Source: Macquaria australasica (taxonomy: Eukaryota > Chordata > Actinopteri > Centrarchiformes > Percichthyidae). Taken from it: a stretch of DNA of 64,000 nt. The notes under the pieces are model-generated. The model was given only the letters and a program-made list of their open reading frames with translations, was not told the DNA's origin and did not search any database. Positions 12,283 to 24,299 of this stretch are shown here, one piece after another. Each line of letters begins with the position of its first letter. Within the stretch, counting starts at the first letter, position 1. The position numbers and the translations under genes were made by a program. The DNA lies in NCBI GenBank assembly GCA_005408345.1, contig SEMN01001204.1:1-64000 (forward strand), given 5' to 3'.

Positions 12283-12300
12283 TGACGTCATGCACACGTG
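12283..12300 (+). promoter_or_regulatory. Paired CRE and E-box upstream of noct
   Basis: TGACGTCA (12283-12290) is followed four bases later by the canonical E-box CACGTG (12295-12300). CREB sites and CLOCK:BMAL1 E-boxes are typical inputs of circadian genes, and noct is one. The pair sits immediately beside a 115-bp block shared with the 5' end of the LINE at 5695-10117, so it may instead be the LINE's own promoter. Confidence 0.45.
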
Positions 12301-13938
12301 GGCAACGATAACCTCACGAGATCGAGGCGGCCGCAGCTTTCAGAGCCAGGCGCCGCAGGTGCTCTCCACCGACTGCAAGACCCGGGGCATGATGGGAAAC
12401 GCCTGGCTGTCGCCTGATCAAAGAGCTGATTGGTTCTTAATTTTGACCGTAAACATCACGTTTGGCAGAAAATCCTAATTTTCTGTGTAACTGTAATATT
12501 TAACGCTAACAAACATGTCTTGTGTGGTTGATATGAATAATAATACAGTTTATTTCAGCCATAACTATCTGACCGTGATCTGCAGACTACAAGTAGCCTA
12601 CAGATGGATCTAACAGGATGTAAATATTCCTGACTTCCTGTATATTCGTTGACTGCTGCTGCTTGTCACCGCCCCCTGCTGCTCCCGGCTGATCTCCTCC
12701 ACTTTCCAAGAGGTGAAGTTCACCTCGAACGAGCCTAGTGACTTAAAAAAAATAATACACGAGGATACCGCATCCGGCTTGTGAGATGCGTCTCTGCCGC
12801 CGCCATATTGCAGCGGGTTATTGGCTAGTTAAAATAGTAGAAAATACAAGACTTGTTTGATTTTGGCATTTCTTTCATTAGAACGTCCAAAAGCACACAA
12901 CAGGGAATAAAATTTCACAGATGAGAAGTTATTTTACAATAATTTACTGTTGCGATTGTGTTGAATTTGATACATCACAATATGTAGTCTTTCTTTTAGA
13001 AAACAAAGTGAAGTGACTGTCCTGATACTAAATTAAGCTAATATGTCAGGTAAAGAAAAAAGATGAACGTTTTTATAAGATGCTTTAGATGATATCAATC
13101 ATTATTATCAATCAGCTATGTTGCTCTATATATTATTGTGATAAATGATCTACTATAAAGTGTTTGTTTACAACTGTTTATTTCCAAGTATCCTGTATTA
13201 TAAATACGTGTCCAGCATTTGTAACAAACCAAACAGCAGTTGATAATTCAGCGAGTTATGATGATTTTAATTGTGGAAATACCTCCTGCTTTGATAGACA
13301 TACATGTAATTAGGAGGCGCGGATTCCCCGTACCAAAATGGCGGCCAGGTTGACGCATGAACACCAGCGACAAACGCGGTACCTCGTGCGTATATCTTGC
13401 GAAATTCCTGTAGCGCACTGAACACTGATTGGGTTCTTTATGGAAAGTTAACGCCCTCTTCTCGCAGGTTCCCGCCTCTTTGGTACAAGTGTCAGGCAGT
13501 GCGGCTCGAACCACTTGGTGACATGAAGGGGATCACTGTATGTAGCCTTTTTTAAATTTAGACTTTTATCCATTTGCGAAGAAAAATAAAACAGTCAGAT
13601 ACATTTCCAACAAAGTGTATTCACTTCTTATAATATATAGTCAATTCCAACATTTTTGGCGCCCTCGGTAAAGCATTATGGACTAGCCCATCATTGGCTA
13701 GCCCCGGAGTAGCTGGTGTTCCGTGACTCACTAGAAAAATGATGTAACTTTTGCCGGCTTTCTGTTACCTTCAAAAGTACAAAGAGAAAAGGAAGTTTAT
13801 CTTGTCAAACCGCGTGTAGGGGGAACATTCTCAAGCTTTTCGGTGAATAAATGGCTCGGTTTAGTTACTTTAGGTGAAAAGACAACGGCACGCTGCCAGT
13901 AACTAACAGTACTATCGTTTGACTCAGTACAGTACAGA
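12301..13938. other. CpG-richer noct 5' flank
   Basis: There is no convincing gene here. CpG dinucleotides are more frequent than elsewhere. YY1-like motifs are visible: GCCGCCATATTG near 12797 and AAAATGGCGGC at 13335-13345. An AP-1-like TGACTCA lies at 13920-13926, close to the noct start. The 88-codon minus frame at 13248-13514 has no recognisable domain. I treat the stretch as promoter-proximal DNA. Confidence 0.4.
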
Positions 13939-14143
13939 ATGAATCCAGCTCGTCGCTGTTCAGCTTTATTGAGCCAGGTGTGTGTGTCCTCGCGCGGGGG
14001 GCCGAAGGTCAGGAGACCGTTTTCACCGGGAATAGTCTCAGGAGCACGGTACTGTCATCCCGGTGTCGGAGGAGGAGGGGGGGGCCCAGGTACCTGTCCC
14101 CAGCTGAAGGCGAGCGGAGCATCCACCACTGGGGCAGCAGCAG
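13939..14143 (+). CDS. noct: noct exon 1 (mitochondrial presequence)
   Basis: This exon encodes 68 codons plus one base and ends CAG|GTACTG. The peptide is rich in Arg, Ser, Gly and Ala with no Asp or Glu, as expected for a matrix-targeting sequence. A run of six Gly codons lies at about residues 44-49. GC content is clearly higher than in the surrounding intron, consistent with a CpG-rich promoter and first exon. The residual G joins TT of exon 2 to make Val69. Confidence 0.85.
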
Positions 14144-17100
14144 GTACTGTACACCTCACTATTTCACCAACAGTAATGCTATACCTCGAGTTGGCCTTTC
14201 TACCAAACTTCGTTCAAAAATGTGAAATGTAAGCGGGCTTACTCGTCAGTATCTTACGTGTAAAACTCCTCCATGGCTCAATATGTGGTTTCTGAAGCGA
14301 TGGTAGTCATCCTACAATTAGTCACACAACACAGTCCGTGAGGCAATAGCTATCTCTATACAATTTCACAAACCTACTCCTTCTTTTCATTAAAGCTTTG
14401 GTAAATTTAGTGTGAAATATTGAAAGCTTACTCTTACTTTAGTTTTGTGAATGTACCTTTTTTAACAATAACAGTTTTTTTTTAAAGTATAAGTCTTCAC
14501 CTCAACTGCAAAACTGTCTTAAAAGTCACACATGTTTGCTGTCATTCCATATGTGAAGCTGATGATATCTACCCTTCCCACACTGACCTCTGCCCTATAC
14601 ACATATATGGACCTGTCTCAAACTACTACCAGTAGGAACAAATATAATAAGTTCAAATGGCTTTAAAAGAGCACTACAACAGAATACCTCTGAAGCAAAC
14701 AGGAATGGTTGAGGTTAGACAGGGCTTATGAAACAGTTACAGTATGTTTCTGCACAGGACAGAATATTGCTTTAAAATTGTAATTTCTTGGTCTACTAGT
14801 CATGTCATCTTCTGAACAATATGAACTGAGAGCTACATTTACTGCAAAGCTTTTCTAAAGCCAAAACTTCCAGCCTCAGTTTTTAGATATCTTAATCACG
14901 ATATATAGAAGCATTTCAATTAAGTGAAGCTTCCTTCTAAACACCTGCGTCTGCCATTTCCATTTTTTTTTCAATTAAAGGTTTAGTTTATAGAATGCCT
15001 TGTTTTGTCTGACCAACAGTAGAGTACCCAAAGATATTCAATAGGCTATATAATGATATAAAACAGTGACAATGAGAAAAACAGCAAATACTCACATTCG
15101 AAGACCTGTGACTAGCCAACGTATGGCGTTTTTGCTTGATAAATGACTTAAACAATTAATAGATTATGGATAATAGACCAACTAATTATTATTTTCAGTC
15201 ATTTAGTTGATAAAATGTGAGAGAATAGTGGAAAATGTCCATCACAATTTCCTTGAACTCATGACATTTTCAAATGTCTTGTGTCCAACCAACATTCAAA
15301 ACTCAAAAGGTATTCAGTTTCCTATAATGTAATGTAATGTAATGTAATTTAATGTTTTCTGCTGATCGACGTATCAATCGACTAATCGTTTCAGTTCAAA
15401 TTCATTTTACAAATATATGAAGCAAAACAAATCCTTACATTAAACATAAAACCTGGAAGTGGTGAATGTTTGGCATTTTTAAAAAAACTTCAACAATTTA
15501 TCAATTCTCAAATTAGTTGATTAGTTAATTGGTTCAAAGTCTTTAAGTGGCTCTAACCAGGTTGAAGGTTTGTCTATTTTAGGGACTGTCACAAGGAACC
15601 GATCAGGTCTCTAGTTTCATTTCCTGTACAAACACACGCACATACATGCTCATGCACATTCCCACATGGTCTGGGTCAGCGGCAAAATGGTGCTAACACT
15701 CTTAATTTACCTCCATGCAGGTCTTTACTGGCCTCCATCTGTAATGGGATTGGTCGGGCCAAGTTACATAACCATCAAGTAAAGATGCCATGGGTCAAGG
15801 GGGACAGCACACTTAAAGGGTTAAAACAATCAGTGAGGCCTATATTAGCTTCCATTCAAAAGTGAAATCTCCTGAGTTAGCTTAGCAGTGTTGACACAAC
15901 AGCACTAAAACTAAAACAGAAAACTGATCTGGTGACTGTGATGAAGTTAGGTCTGTTTACAGCTGTAAAATCACAGGATTCAGGGCTGTTATGTTTAGAC
16001 TTGGATATCAGCAGGTTTTTGGATATGACCTTTTCAAGAAGGTGGTTGAACAAATGAAAAAGGGAGGCTGAGTTCGCACGGTCAAACAAGGCTACATGTA
16101 AACTAGTGAAACTAGGGAAAATTAGTGGAAAATTCATTTTCATTTGCATGTAAACAGCTTAGTAGGAATATAGTCTTTTTTGGGATAAGGGCAAAAAACA
16201 GAATATTTTGTTAATGTAAACGTAGTCATTGGTTGTCAGTATCATCCTTTAAAATCTCCTCTTTTTATCTTTCTTTCAGTGGAATTCAGCAGTTGCACAC
16301 ACAGTGTCTGGTTAATGTCACATACTATATATATATATACAGGACAACCCTTCGTTCATTTTTCATTTCGGATCACATAATCTAACATGGTACTCTGGTA
16401 ATTCACTTCATTGGCATGTGGTTGCCACAGCAGAGGAGACGATGACCTGGAATTTGATCTCTGTCTGTGTAACTAGCACCACTCAGCACAATCTGGCTTA
16501 TTATTCAACAGTCCTGGAACTGGATTTCTGCCACCATGTGCTCTTTTCTTTGGCACAGAGAAAAAACAACAGTTTGGGTGATAATGGTGCTGCCCTGATT
16601 TGTAGGTTTCCTGCTAAATAAATGCAGATATGATTTGTACGTAACTGACTTTGTTAGCAACACTACTGTGCATGATATACTTGCATGCTTGTTCTATTTC
16701 TACAATCACTATTGCTAGTACTAGTAGTACGGGGTGGCTGTGACTCAGGAGGTAGACCGTGTCTAGTGATCACAGGGTTGGCGGTTCGGTCCCCACCTCC
16801 TCCTGTCCACATGTTGAATTACTCCCAATGGTTGGCCAGCACCCTGCGTGGTAGCTCGCTGCCAGCGGTGTGTGTGAATGGGTGAATGAGCAGCAAAAAC
16901 CTTGTAAAGCGCTTTGGATAAAAGTGCTAAATAAATGTAGCCATTTACTACTATACAACAAAATGTTGCAAATGTACCTACTACTGTTCATATGTTTTCA
17001 TCTGGGTTGGAAATGACACAGTGTCTGTTTTGTTGATATTTATGGTCTGACTGTAATGTGTGTCACTGTTGAGTTGGCACTTAAATGGGGAAGTATGAAA

Positions 17101-19779
17101 CAACAGGCCTTTCTCAGTCTGAGGCTGTCTGTACTTGTTGTGTTCTTTTTAACAAGAACTCGCTTCAAATGCCCAGAGGGCTTCTTTCTCACCCCATTTT
17201 ATCGAGGAGGATATTCTGGGGGCTGATTTGTGTGAACTTGGGGTAGACAAGTATCCCAGCATGCATTTTACATCAACCAGCAGCCATGGTGAAAGACACC
17301 AGCCAAACTCATAGCTGTTAGAATGTTTTGTTCTACAGCTGCGTCAAAACCAGCTTCAGCCTCCATGGTGATCTTGGGAGAACAGTGTGATCTCGGTAAG
17401 CCCTTAGGTAATTTACTGGAGGCACTGATGTCTCTAAATTGCTAAATTGGTTTGTCTGAAGGTAAAGTGAAGGTTCGTGTTTTTGTACAACAGCATTGCC
17501 TCTGTGTACTTTTGGCTCCTCATATGTACAGATCCTGCCACATTCAATACAAATTAATATAATAATAAATCATTTTAGATGAAAATATTACACTTGGGGT
17601 GTAAATACATAACATATGGTGTGTCTGTTGAAGCTCTAAAACCCATTAAGAAGACCTTTTGAGTTGAGATAAACCTGTTGCACAGCATGAAGTGTGATCA
17701 CTATAGTACAGCTGAGCTGGTAATGTCAGCAAGAACACTGGATCCAATTGAGTGTATGGTGTCCTCCTGTCCTTAAGAGTTTGGACAACCAAGTTCAGTT
17801 TGCCAACTATCCCAACAACTCTCAAGAACGCAAGTGCAACCATGGTGCACTCTGCACGGAAAAAAAAGTCTGGTAATATAACAACTCAGAGGAAAGATAC
17901 ACACAATACTTGTTAGTAGATACAGTCACTGTTGCTTTGGGTCTTTTATGTTGTTTACAGTAAGAAAAATATCAAATATCACCAGAATTGTCTTTCAAGT
18001 GTTCTGGCTGTTGGTGTTTTTTGAAGCAGGACACACCTGCCTTCTTACCTGGCTTTGTATGAATTCCGTCTTAAGACACGGTGAACGTAGAATGAACACA
18101 CAAAGTGAATGTGAATTCTTTGCCTGCCTGACAGTTCATTGTGGACTGACATTCCAGTTCACTGAGGTTCCTCTCTGGATTGCCTACGCTGCAGAGCTCT
18201 CATTTTCTTACGTTGTGTGTGTCTGTGCGTGTGTGTGTGAGAGAGAAAGAGAGAGAAAGAGAGAGGAAGAGCATTCTTGAATGCTGACTGAGTCATCTCC
18301 TTCATCATCCTCCATTCAGTCACTTGGACTGTCTCATGAGAGTCACACTGTCCCTCTATTCCCACATCCAGCAGACTGCTGCATCCACTCAGTCCAGCTC
18401 AGAGAGAGTCAAGGATGACTGAGAGGACAACAGGCGGAAGGAAAGGAACAGCAATAGGAGGATAACCAGCGGACAGACTGTGTGTGTGTGTGTGTGTGTG
18501 TTTCTTTCATCCATTTTATTCCATGTAAGTACCTATTGGTGTTGTATGTTTATATGTGTCCAACAGTTAAATCAGATCTGGTGCAGTCAGTGTGTGTCGT
18601 TCCCCTCCAGTATGGTTAGCATGCAGTTCGATTGACGACATTGTCATTGTAGAATTGATCAGCGAAATGTTGTTGCATGCTAACATGCTAAACTAAGATG
18701 GTGACAATGGTGAACAATACCAGCTAAACATCATCATGTTAGCATTGTCATTGTGAGCTCAAAGCTAAGTACAGCCTCACAGAGACATTAGCATGGCTAT
18801 AGACTCTTATACTTGATTTTTTGTGAGACAATATTCTAAACTTCTTAAAGGTAATACAACATGAACACTAAGTATGGCCTAAAAGTGATCGTATAGCTGG
18901 ATCAGTTCCTCTCTTAAAGTGTCAACAAAAGTTCAACATTACAACTTTAACACAACATACAGGATCAGACAGTTATCAGCATCAGAAGTTTAGCTTCTTA
19001 AACACGTGGATTGTATGGCTGAAATAATTAGTCGACTGACAGAAAATGAACTCCTCAACTGTTTTGATAATTAAACTTCAAAAAATTCTCAACATTCACT
19101 TTTCCCTGTTTGTCAGAATGTTTTGTATCACTGTAAATGAAATATCTTTAGGTTTTGGAGTAATTTGAAGATGTCATTTTTCACAATATTCTAACGTTTT
19201 TTATGCTGAATCATAAAAGCAATAGAAAATCAATGATGAAAATAACTGTTAGTTGCAGCCCAATACCTATTGTACTTACCCTGACTGGCCTACAAAAGGT
19301 GCAGTAGATGTGTTGAGTAGACAGTACACCTTGTTATTAAAGATACCGTATATATAGAGGGAGGGGCGGAGAAGCACTGTGAAGCGCTTTGTCCATTAAA
19401 AAGCGCTATATAAATGCAGTCCATGTGCAGGTATGTGCCCCCTGGGTTTCTATGGAGTACTTTATTGTCCCACAGATTGAATGCGGTTTCAGAAGGTTTT
19501 TTGTATTTTTATATAGCAGGAAGTAGTGCACACTGACCCAAAATCAGATTAGTGAATTAACCAAGTTAAGGAAAGTCTCTAACCGTGTAGGCTAAATGTG
19601 AGAACAAGCCACACTCTGTCTCTTTCTCTTCCCTCCTCTATCCTCAGTTAACCAGAGAACACATGGCTTGTGTGTGTGTGTTTGTGTGTGTGTGTTTGAG
19701 TGCACAGCGATAGCCCTGTCATCCCCACCTGTTGGACAACATGCCCATTCTTATCAAAATCCCTATTAGGCAACATCCA

Positions 19780-19833
<54 letters not shown>

Positions 19834-19984
19834 AAATACACACCTACACACTTGCCCCTGCAGCTCTGCCCCTTCTTTCTCTCCCTTTCACCTTCCTTTT
19901 TTCTTCTAAAGATGCTGACTGTGAAGAACAGGAAGCATCTTTATGACGACTATGATGACCGTGATCATGAAGAAACCTCATTGG

Positions 19985-20040
<56 letters not shown>

Positions 20041-23000
20041 CATGTCTGAGACAGGCTTACTGTGTCCTCCAGCTATCTGGAGGTCATTATGTCACCCAAC
20101 GAGCGAGGGGGGGAGACAGATGTACTGGAGGACGAGACAGATAAAGGGTGAGTCACAGCAGGGACAGAGAGAGAGGGATCCAGAGGATAAAAGAAAAGGG
20201 CAGAAGTGAATGACAGACAGACAGAGGTGGATTGTCCTGGTCTTCAGACATAGGAAGAGGAGGGAGGAAAGCATCTGACCAGACATGGAGGCCATGGGTA
20301 AGACATGTATACTACACATAGTTACTTACAATGACTGGAGCTGTAGAACAGAGGTGAAAGGTCAGGGCATTACTGTCCAACATGGTTCTACTGATGTGAA
20401 GGGAAACTGAGTGAAAGCCCAGGAACATATCAAGGATCCAGCATTAGGGTCGGGGGATAGGACCATATACATTTGTCTAGCATCAAAGGTTTTGCCTTAC
20501 TATTTAGCTTTAACCTCTCTGCGTGTACTCGGCCACAGTGGGCAATGTTGCAAATCGATGAGCAGGACGGATTTATGGCAACGTTGGGTTTTTACTGGAC
20601 TAGCCATAAAAACAGACATTCCTATCTGGTTATTTGATCCATTATTATATTTCTTAAATTCTTCTGTTCTTCTGTCTGTTGTTCTGTAGCTTTCCTATAA
20701 TATTGCTACACTACATGTACAGGCGCAGCACCATAGACATCGCATTAGACCAAACCAGAATCTCGAACTTAGCCAGTGTGAAATGATGTGTGTTAGAAAT
20801 GGTTTTAGTGGTGGTAGTAGGAGAAACTTGTCTGTCCAGTACAGTGCTTCTAAAAGTGGTGTACCAGTGTATTTCATGACTTCTAGGATCTTTCCAGACA
20901 GTCTGGCAGTTTAAAGATTGAGCTACCAACTAGCCATTGATTTAAGGGATAATGTGACTTTGTTGTAGACAGACATATCGGGCTGATAATAGTCGATTAA
21001 AGATGAGATGAACGTCCAGTCAGTGCCCTCTCCTACCTTTGCATGTACTGGACTGTTGGACATTTTGTTTTCTCATGGTCAGCTCCTCAGTGAGTGGTCT
21101 GAACAAATGTTTAGTCAGTATGTTCTTTAAACTTAACGAGCAAAGCAACCAAAATAGCAACAAAACCTTTGTCCTGTCTACAAAACTGATTGTTGGCCTG
21201 TCTTTATTTCTGTCTCTCAGTTCAGTGGTTTTCATGCTGGTAGCCATAGTGGGATAAAGCCACTGATGTTCTTTACTGGCCTCACCTGGCTTAGCTATAG
21301 ATCCAAAAACGTCATGAAGAAGGTTTAGTAAAATGACACCCATGAAACTCGAGTGGACGTCTTGATCAGTCCCATTTCCTTACCCTCTCTCAATGCCTTA
21401 CGGGTAGTGTGACATAGCTTAACAGTGGCACTGAAAACAATCAGAGCAGGGTCTCCAGAAACTCATTTGGAGTCATTTGGAAACCACCAGGCTAAAAATG
21501 TTTTATACCCATGATTCATACTCGTGCCTTTTTTAGAGAGTAGAGAGCAGAAACTGAAACGATCGGGGCACACATAACAAGGGAACACATGGTGCTACTG
21601 TTGAAGCAGGACTATGTACATAACTTTTTAAAGAAGAAATTACACAATCTTCCTTTTAAAAAGTTTAATTCCTAAGCAATAAAATACACTCTTGCTCAAG
21701 TCAATACACTTTTCTTTTTTTCTGATACAACCTTTCTTGGTCTGGTATGGCCAGTAGCTTGTGGTGCCCATTGTTACCAAACCTTCGACACAAAGCACCT
21801 TTAATGACCACATATTTCTCCTTTGTTCCCTCTCCATCAGTTGGTCCAATGGGTGGCAGCAGCAGCAGGTTGTTTGGTACGTTGGCCCAGTCACTGAACA
21901 GCGGCCCCTTGGCCCAACCAGACCTGTACCCAGAGGAGAACCCAGACCAGGACTTGGACCAGGATCTGGCCGAGATCGACCCAGACCAGCTGCTCAGAGA
22001 GTGCGAGGAGGCCCTGCAGAGACGTCCGGCCCGGCCACACCGGGATCTGGTCTATCCCAGCGGCATGGCGCCCTGCCGCCCCAAGCACAACCCCTCCATA
22101 CGAGTCATGCAGTGGAATATACTTGCACAAGGTAGAGATCTGTGGATAAACCATGCATTTGTGGGTTTGTGAGGACTCAAGTGACATAGAAATTTAGAAG
22201 TTGTATTCAGATTCAAGGCATTATTTTTAGCCATGCTAGCGGTGTGGCTCTAGTGATGGCAATGTCTGTCTGTCTTTCTGTCGGTCCACCACTTTGGTCC
22301 AGACAAAAATATCTCTACTCGACGGATTGAGATGGAATTTTGTGCAGGCATTCATGATCCCCAAAGGGGGAATCCTGCTGACCATGAGGCCATCATGACG
22401 TTGACATATCTTGACAGCTATTGGATGGATTGCCATGAAATTCTGTACAGATGAACTGTAATAACTTTGGTGATCCTCAGGTCAAACTTTTAATATGTCC
22501 AATATTTTGGTTTATGACCAAATATCTGCAGCTGTAGTTCGTGTTTAGTGCTAATTAGCAAATGTTAGCATGCTAACATGTTAAACTCGGATGTATTACC
22601 ATTTAGCCCAAAGCACCGCTGTACAGCCTTACAGAGCCACTATGGCTGTAGACTCTTGGTCTTGTTTTGGCATAAAAATCAGTCTCTCTCTCTTTCTTTC
22701 CAGCTCTTGGTGAGGGGAAGGACGGGTTCATCCGCTGTCCACTGGACGCTCTCAACTGGCAGGAAAGGAAGTACCTGATCCTGGAGGAGATCCTCACCTA
22801 CCGTCCCGACATCCTGTGTCTACAGGAAGTGGACCACTACTACGACACTTTCCAGCCAATCATGGCCAGCCTGGGTTACCACGGCAGCTTCCTGGCCAAA
22901 CCCTGGTCTCCCTGTCTGGATGTAGAGCAGAATAATGGCCCTGACGGCTGCGCTCTGTTTTACCGCCGGTCACGCTTCTCCCTCCAGGCCACAGCGCACC

Positions 23001-23572
23001 TGCGGCTATCGGCCATGATGCTGCCCACCAACCAGGTGGCCATCGTCCAGACGCTGAACTGCCACGTAACGGGCCGGAGGCTGTGCGTGGCCGTCACCCA
23101 TCTGAAAGCTCGCAGCGGCTGGGAGAGGCTGCGGAGTGCGCAGGGTGCCGACCTCCTGCAAAGTTTATGCAGCATAACGTCCTGTGGTGGCAGCAGCAGC
23201 CAGAGTGAGGCGGCGTCAGGCACCGTCCCTTTAATAGTGTGCGGGGACTTTAACGCTGAGCCCTCCGAGGACGTTTACCGACGCTTCAGCTCCTCCCCCC
23301 TTGGCCTGAACTCCGCATACAAGCTGCTGAGCTCTGACGGACAGACAGAGCCGGCCTATACCACGTGGAAGATCCGCCCCTCTGGAGAGAGCTGCAGCAC
23401 TCTGGACTATGTTTGGTACACCCATGATGCTTTGAGTGTGGAGTGCTTGTTGGACATTCCCACTGAGGAGCAGATTGGCCCAGACCGCCTCCCCTCCTAC
23501 CACTACCCCTCTGACCATTTATCACTGCTCTGTGACATCAGCTTCAGGGAGGAGCCCCATAGATTGATGTAG
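13939..23572 (+). CDS. noct: Nocturnin, 3 coding exons
   Basis: Coding exons are 13939-14143, 21841-22131 and 22704-23572, all with GT-AG borders. Phases match, giving 454 residues (human about 431). Nocturnin belongs to the EEP (exonuclease/endonuclease/phosphatase) fold; the family is known to remove the 2'-phosphate of NADP(H) and is strongly circadian. Seen here: an Arg-rich, acid-free N-terminus (about residues 1-45) like a mitochondrial presequence; a second Met at residue 72 in the context MGGSSSRL; QWNILAQ (about 160-165); LCLQEVDHY with the metal-binding Glu near 207; NNGPDGCALF; VTHLKAR; CGDFNAEP with Asp/Asn near 347/349; and PSDHLSL with the catalytic His near 437. All key residues are present, so the enzyme should be active. 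Intron 1 is 7.7 kb and intron 2 is 572 bp, the same three-exon plan as mammals. The exon 1 start was chosen because MNPARRCSALL resembles the mammalian N-terminus and its splice phase fits. Confidence 0.96.
16731..16940 (+). repeat. tRNA-derived SINE-like element
   Basis: GTGGCTGTGACTCAGGAGG and GGCGGTTCGGTCCCC look like polymerase III A and B boxes. The body ends with GTGTGTGAATGGGTGAATGA and TAAAGCGCTTTGGATAAAAG, a tail common in fish SINEs. Confidence 0.6.
19787..20034. repeat. CA and CT microsatellites in noct intron 1
   Basis: A CA tract (19787-19832) and a CT tract (19986-20034) are separated by about 150 bp of unique DNA. A TG tract lies just to the left, near 19671-19700. Confidence 0.95.
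20285..20297 (+). other. Candidate alternative noct first exon
   Basis: ATGGAGGCCATGG is followed by a strong donor (GTAAGA). Its 13 coding bases leave the one-base phase that noct exon 2 needs, so splicing to 21841 would read MEAMVGPMGGSSS in frame and skip the mitochondrial presequence. The context gacATGG has a fair Kozak match. There is no transcript evidence. Confidence 0.3.
21841..22131 (+). CDS. noct: noct exon 2
   Basis: The acceptor is CCATCAG|TTGG and the donor is CACAAG|GTAGAG. The exon carries the internal Met72 (MGGSSSRL), an acidic linker rich in Asp, Glu and Gln, and the first strand of the phosphatase domain ending at QWNILAQ. The linker is poorly conserved in the family; SIRVMQWNILAQ is almost invariant. 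Confidence 0.95.
22132..22703 (+). other. noct intron 2 with interspersed repeat
   Basis: Most of this intron (about 22255-22665) is one copy of an unclassified fish repeat. Landmarks are CCACTTTGGTCCAGAC, ATTGGATGGATTGCCATG, TTGGTTTATGACCAAATA and GCTAACATG. The same landmarks recur at 140-440, 1260-1620 and 18590-18820. Confidence 0.65.
22704..23572 (+). CDS. noct: noct exon 3 (catalytic domain)
   Basis: The acceptor is TTTCCAG|CTCTTGG and the stop is TAG at 23570-23572. This one exon holds nearly all of the EEP domain, from LGEGKDGF to SFREEPHRLM, including QEVDHY, VTHLKAR, CGDFNAEP and SDHLSL. A Ser/Gly/Gln-rich loop just before VPLIVCGDFNAEP (about 23185-23220) is longer than in mammals. 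Confidence 0.97.
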
Positions 23573-24299
23573 GCTGCCAATCACAGCAGCCCTGGACCAA
23601 TAGGAGGACTGAGTGAATGGACAATACTGAACCTTTATTGTAAATCAGAGGGAGGAAAGTGAACCTGACATCATCTACTGGTTTGTGTTGGCTCATTTTG
23701 AAGCCAGCAGACAGAGGGCGGAGTCGTGGCGGGGCAAGTGAAACCTGATTGGAGCGTGATGGACACAAACTCAAATAAGCCTGTGTCACTTTCTGTAATG
23801 ATGCTATTATGTTAAAGTTTAATGAGGAACATCAGAAGGAGTGAAATGATGCATTGTGACATCACTTCCACTGGAAGAATGTACCGGTAGTTTTAGCAGC
23901 AAGTTGGGAAAGGATCCATGGACCTGTGTAGAGGTGGGGGTGGGGGTGGGTGTGGGTTTGGAGTCACACTGGAGCATGTTTTTTAACTAAACGTTCTCTT
24001 TCTTTACTTGAACTTCAGCTGAAATGGCAGCTAATGGGTTCATCTGCTGAAGTTTCTGGAAACCAATTGCAGTTATTTATTGTTTCCAATACGCACAAGA
24101 CTTTTATCACCTAAGTTTATTAAATTATTCCTTGCACTTTCTATGAGTTGGTTATATAAATCAACAGCTTTTCCTATAGTGTTTTTAAATAAATTATTTT
24201 GCATTGAAGTAATCTTTGATGGTGCTTCAGTTTGACATTTGTAATCATGATGTTGCTGCGAGTACATTGAACATGAGAAATGTTAATATATAAAATAAA
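23573..24299 (+). terminator. noct: noct 3'UTR with poly(A) signals
   Basis: No coding potential follows the noct stop. AATAAA hexamers lie at 24188-24193 and 24294-24299; the second is followed by T-rich DNA and is the better poly(A) signal candidate. Both are inferred from sequence only. Confidence 0.5.

Larger units (their letters stand above)
14144..21840 (+). other. noct intron 1
   Basis: The 7.7-kb intron is AT-rich at first. It holds fragments of an AT-rich fish MITE family (about 15120-15560 and 19010-19270), a tRNA-derived SINE-like unit (16731-16940), an unclassified repeat fragment (18590-18820), a SINE-like GCGCTATATAAATG tail near 19380, and CA and CT microsatellites (19787-20034). 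A possible alternative first exon lies at 20285-20297. No other coding exon is evident. Confidence 0.7.

Noticed and set aside
13248..13514. 88-codon minus frame in CpG-rich DNA
   Set aside because: No domain, no splice partner in phase and no recognisable homology; more likely promoter DNA.
19648..20049. Frames made of poly-Thr-His or poly-Ser-Leu
   Set aside because: They are translations of CA and CT microsatellites.
20089..20147. MSPNERGGETDVLEDE frame followed by a GTGAGT donor as a noct first exon
   Set aside because: Its 59-base length is out of phase with noct exon 2.
23231..23525. Minus-strand frames over noct exon 3
   Set aside because: They are shadows of the GC-rich catalytic exon.
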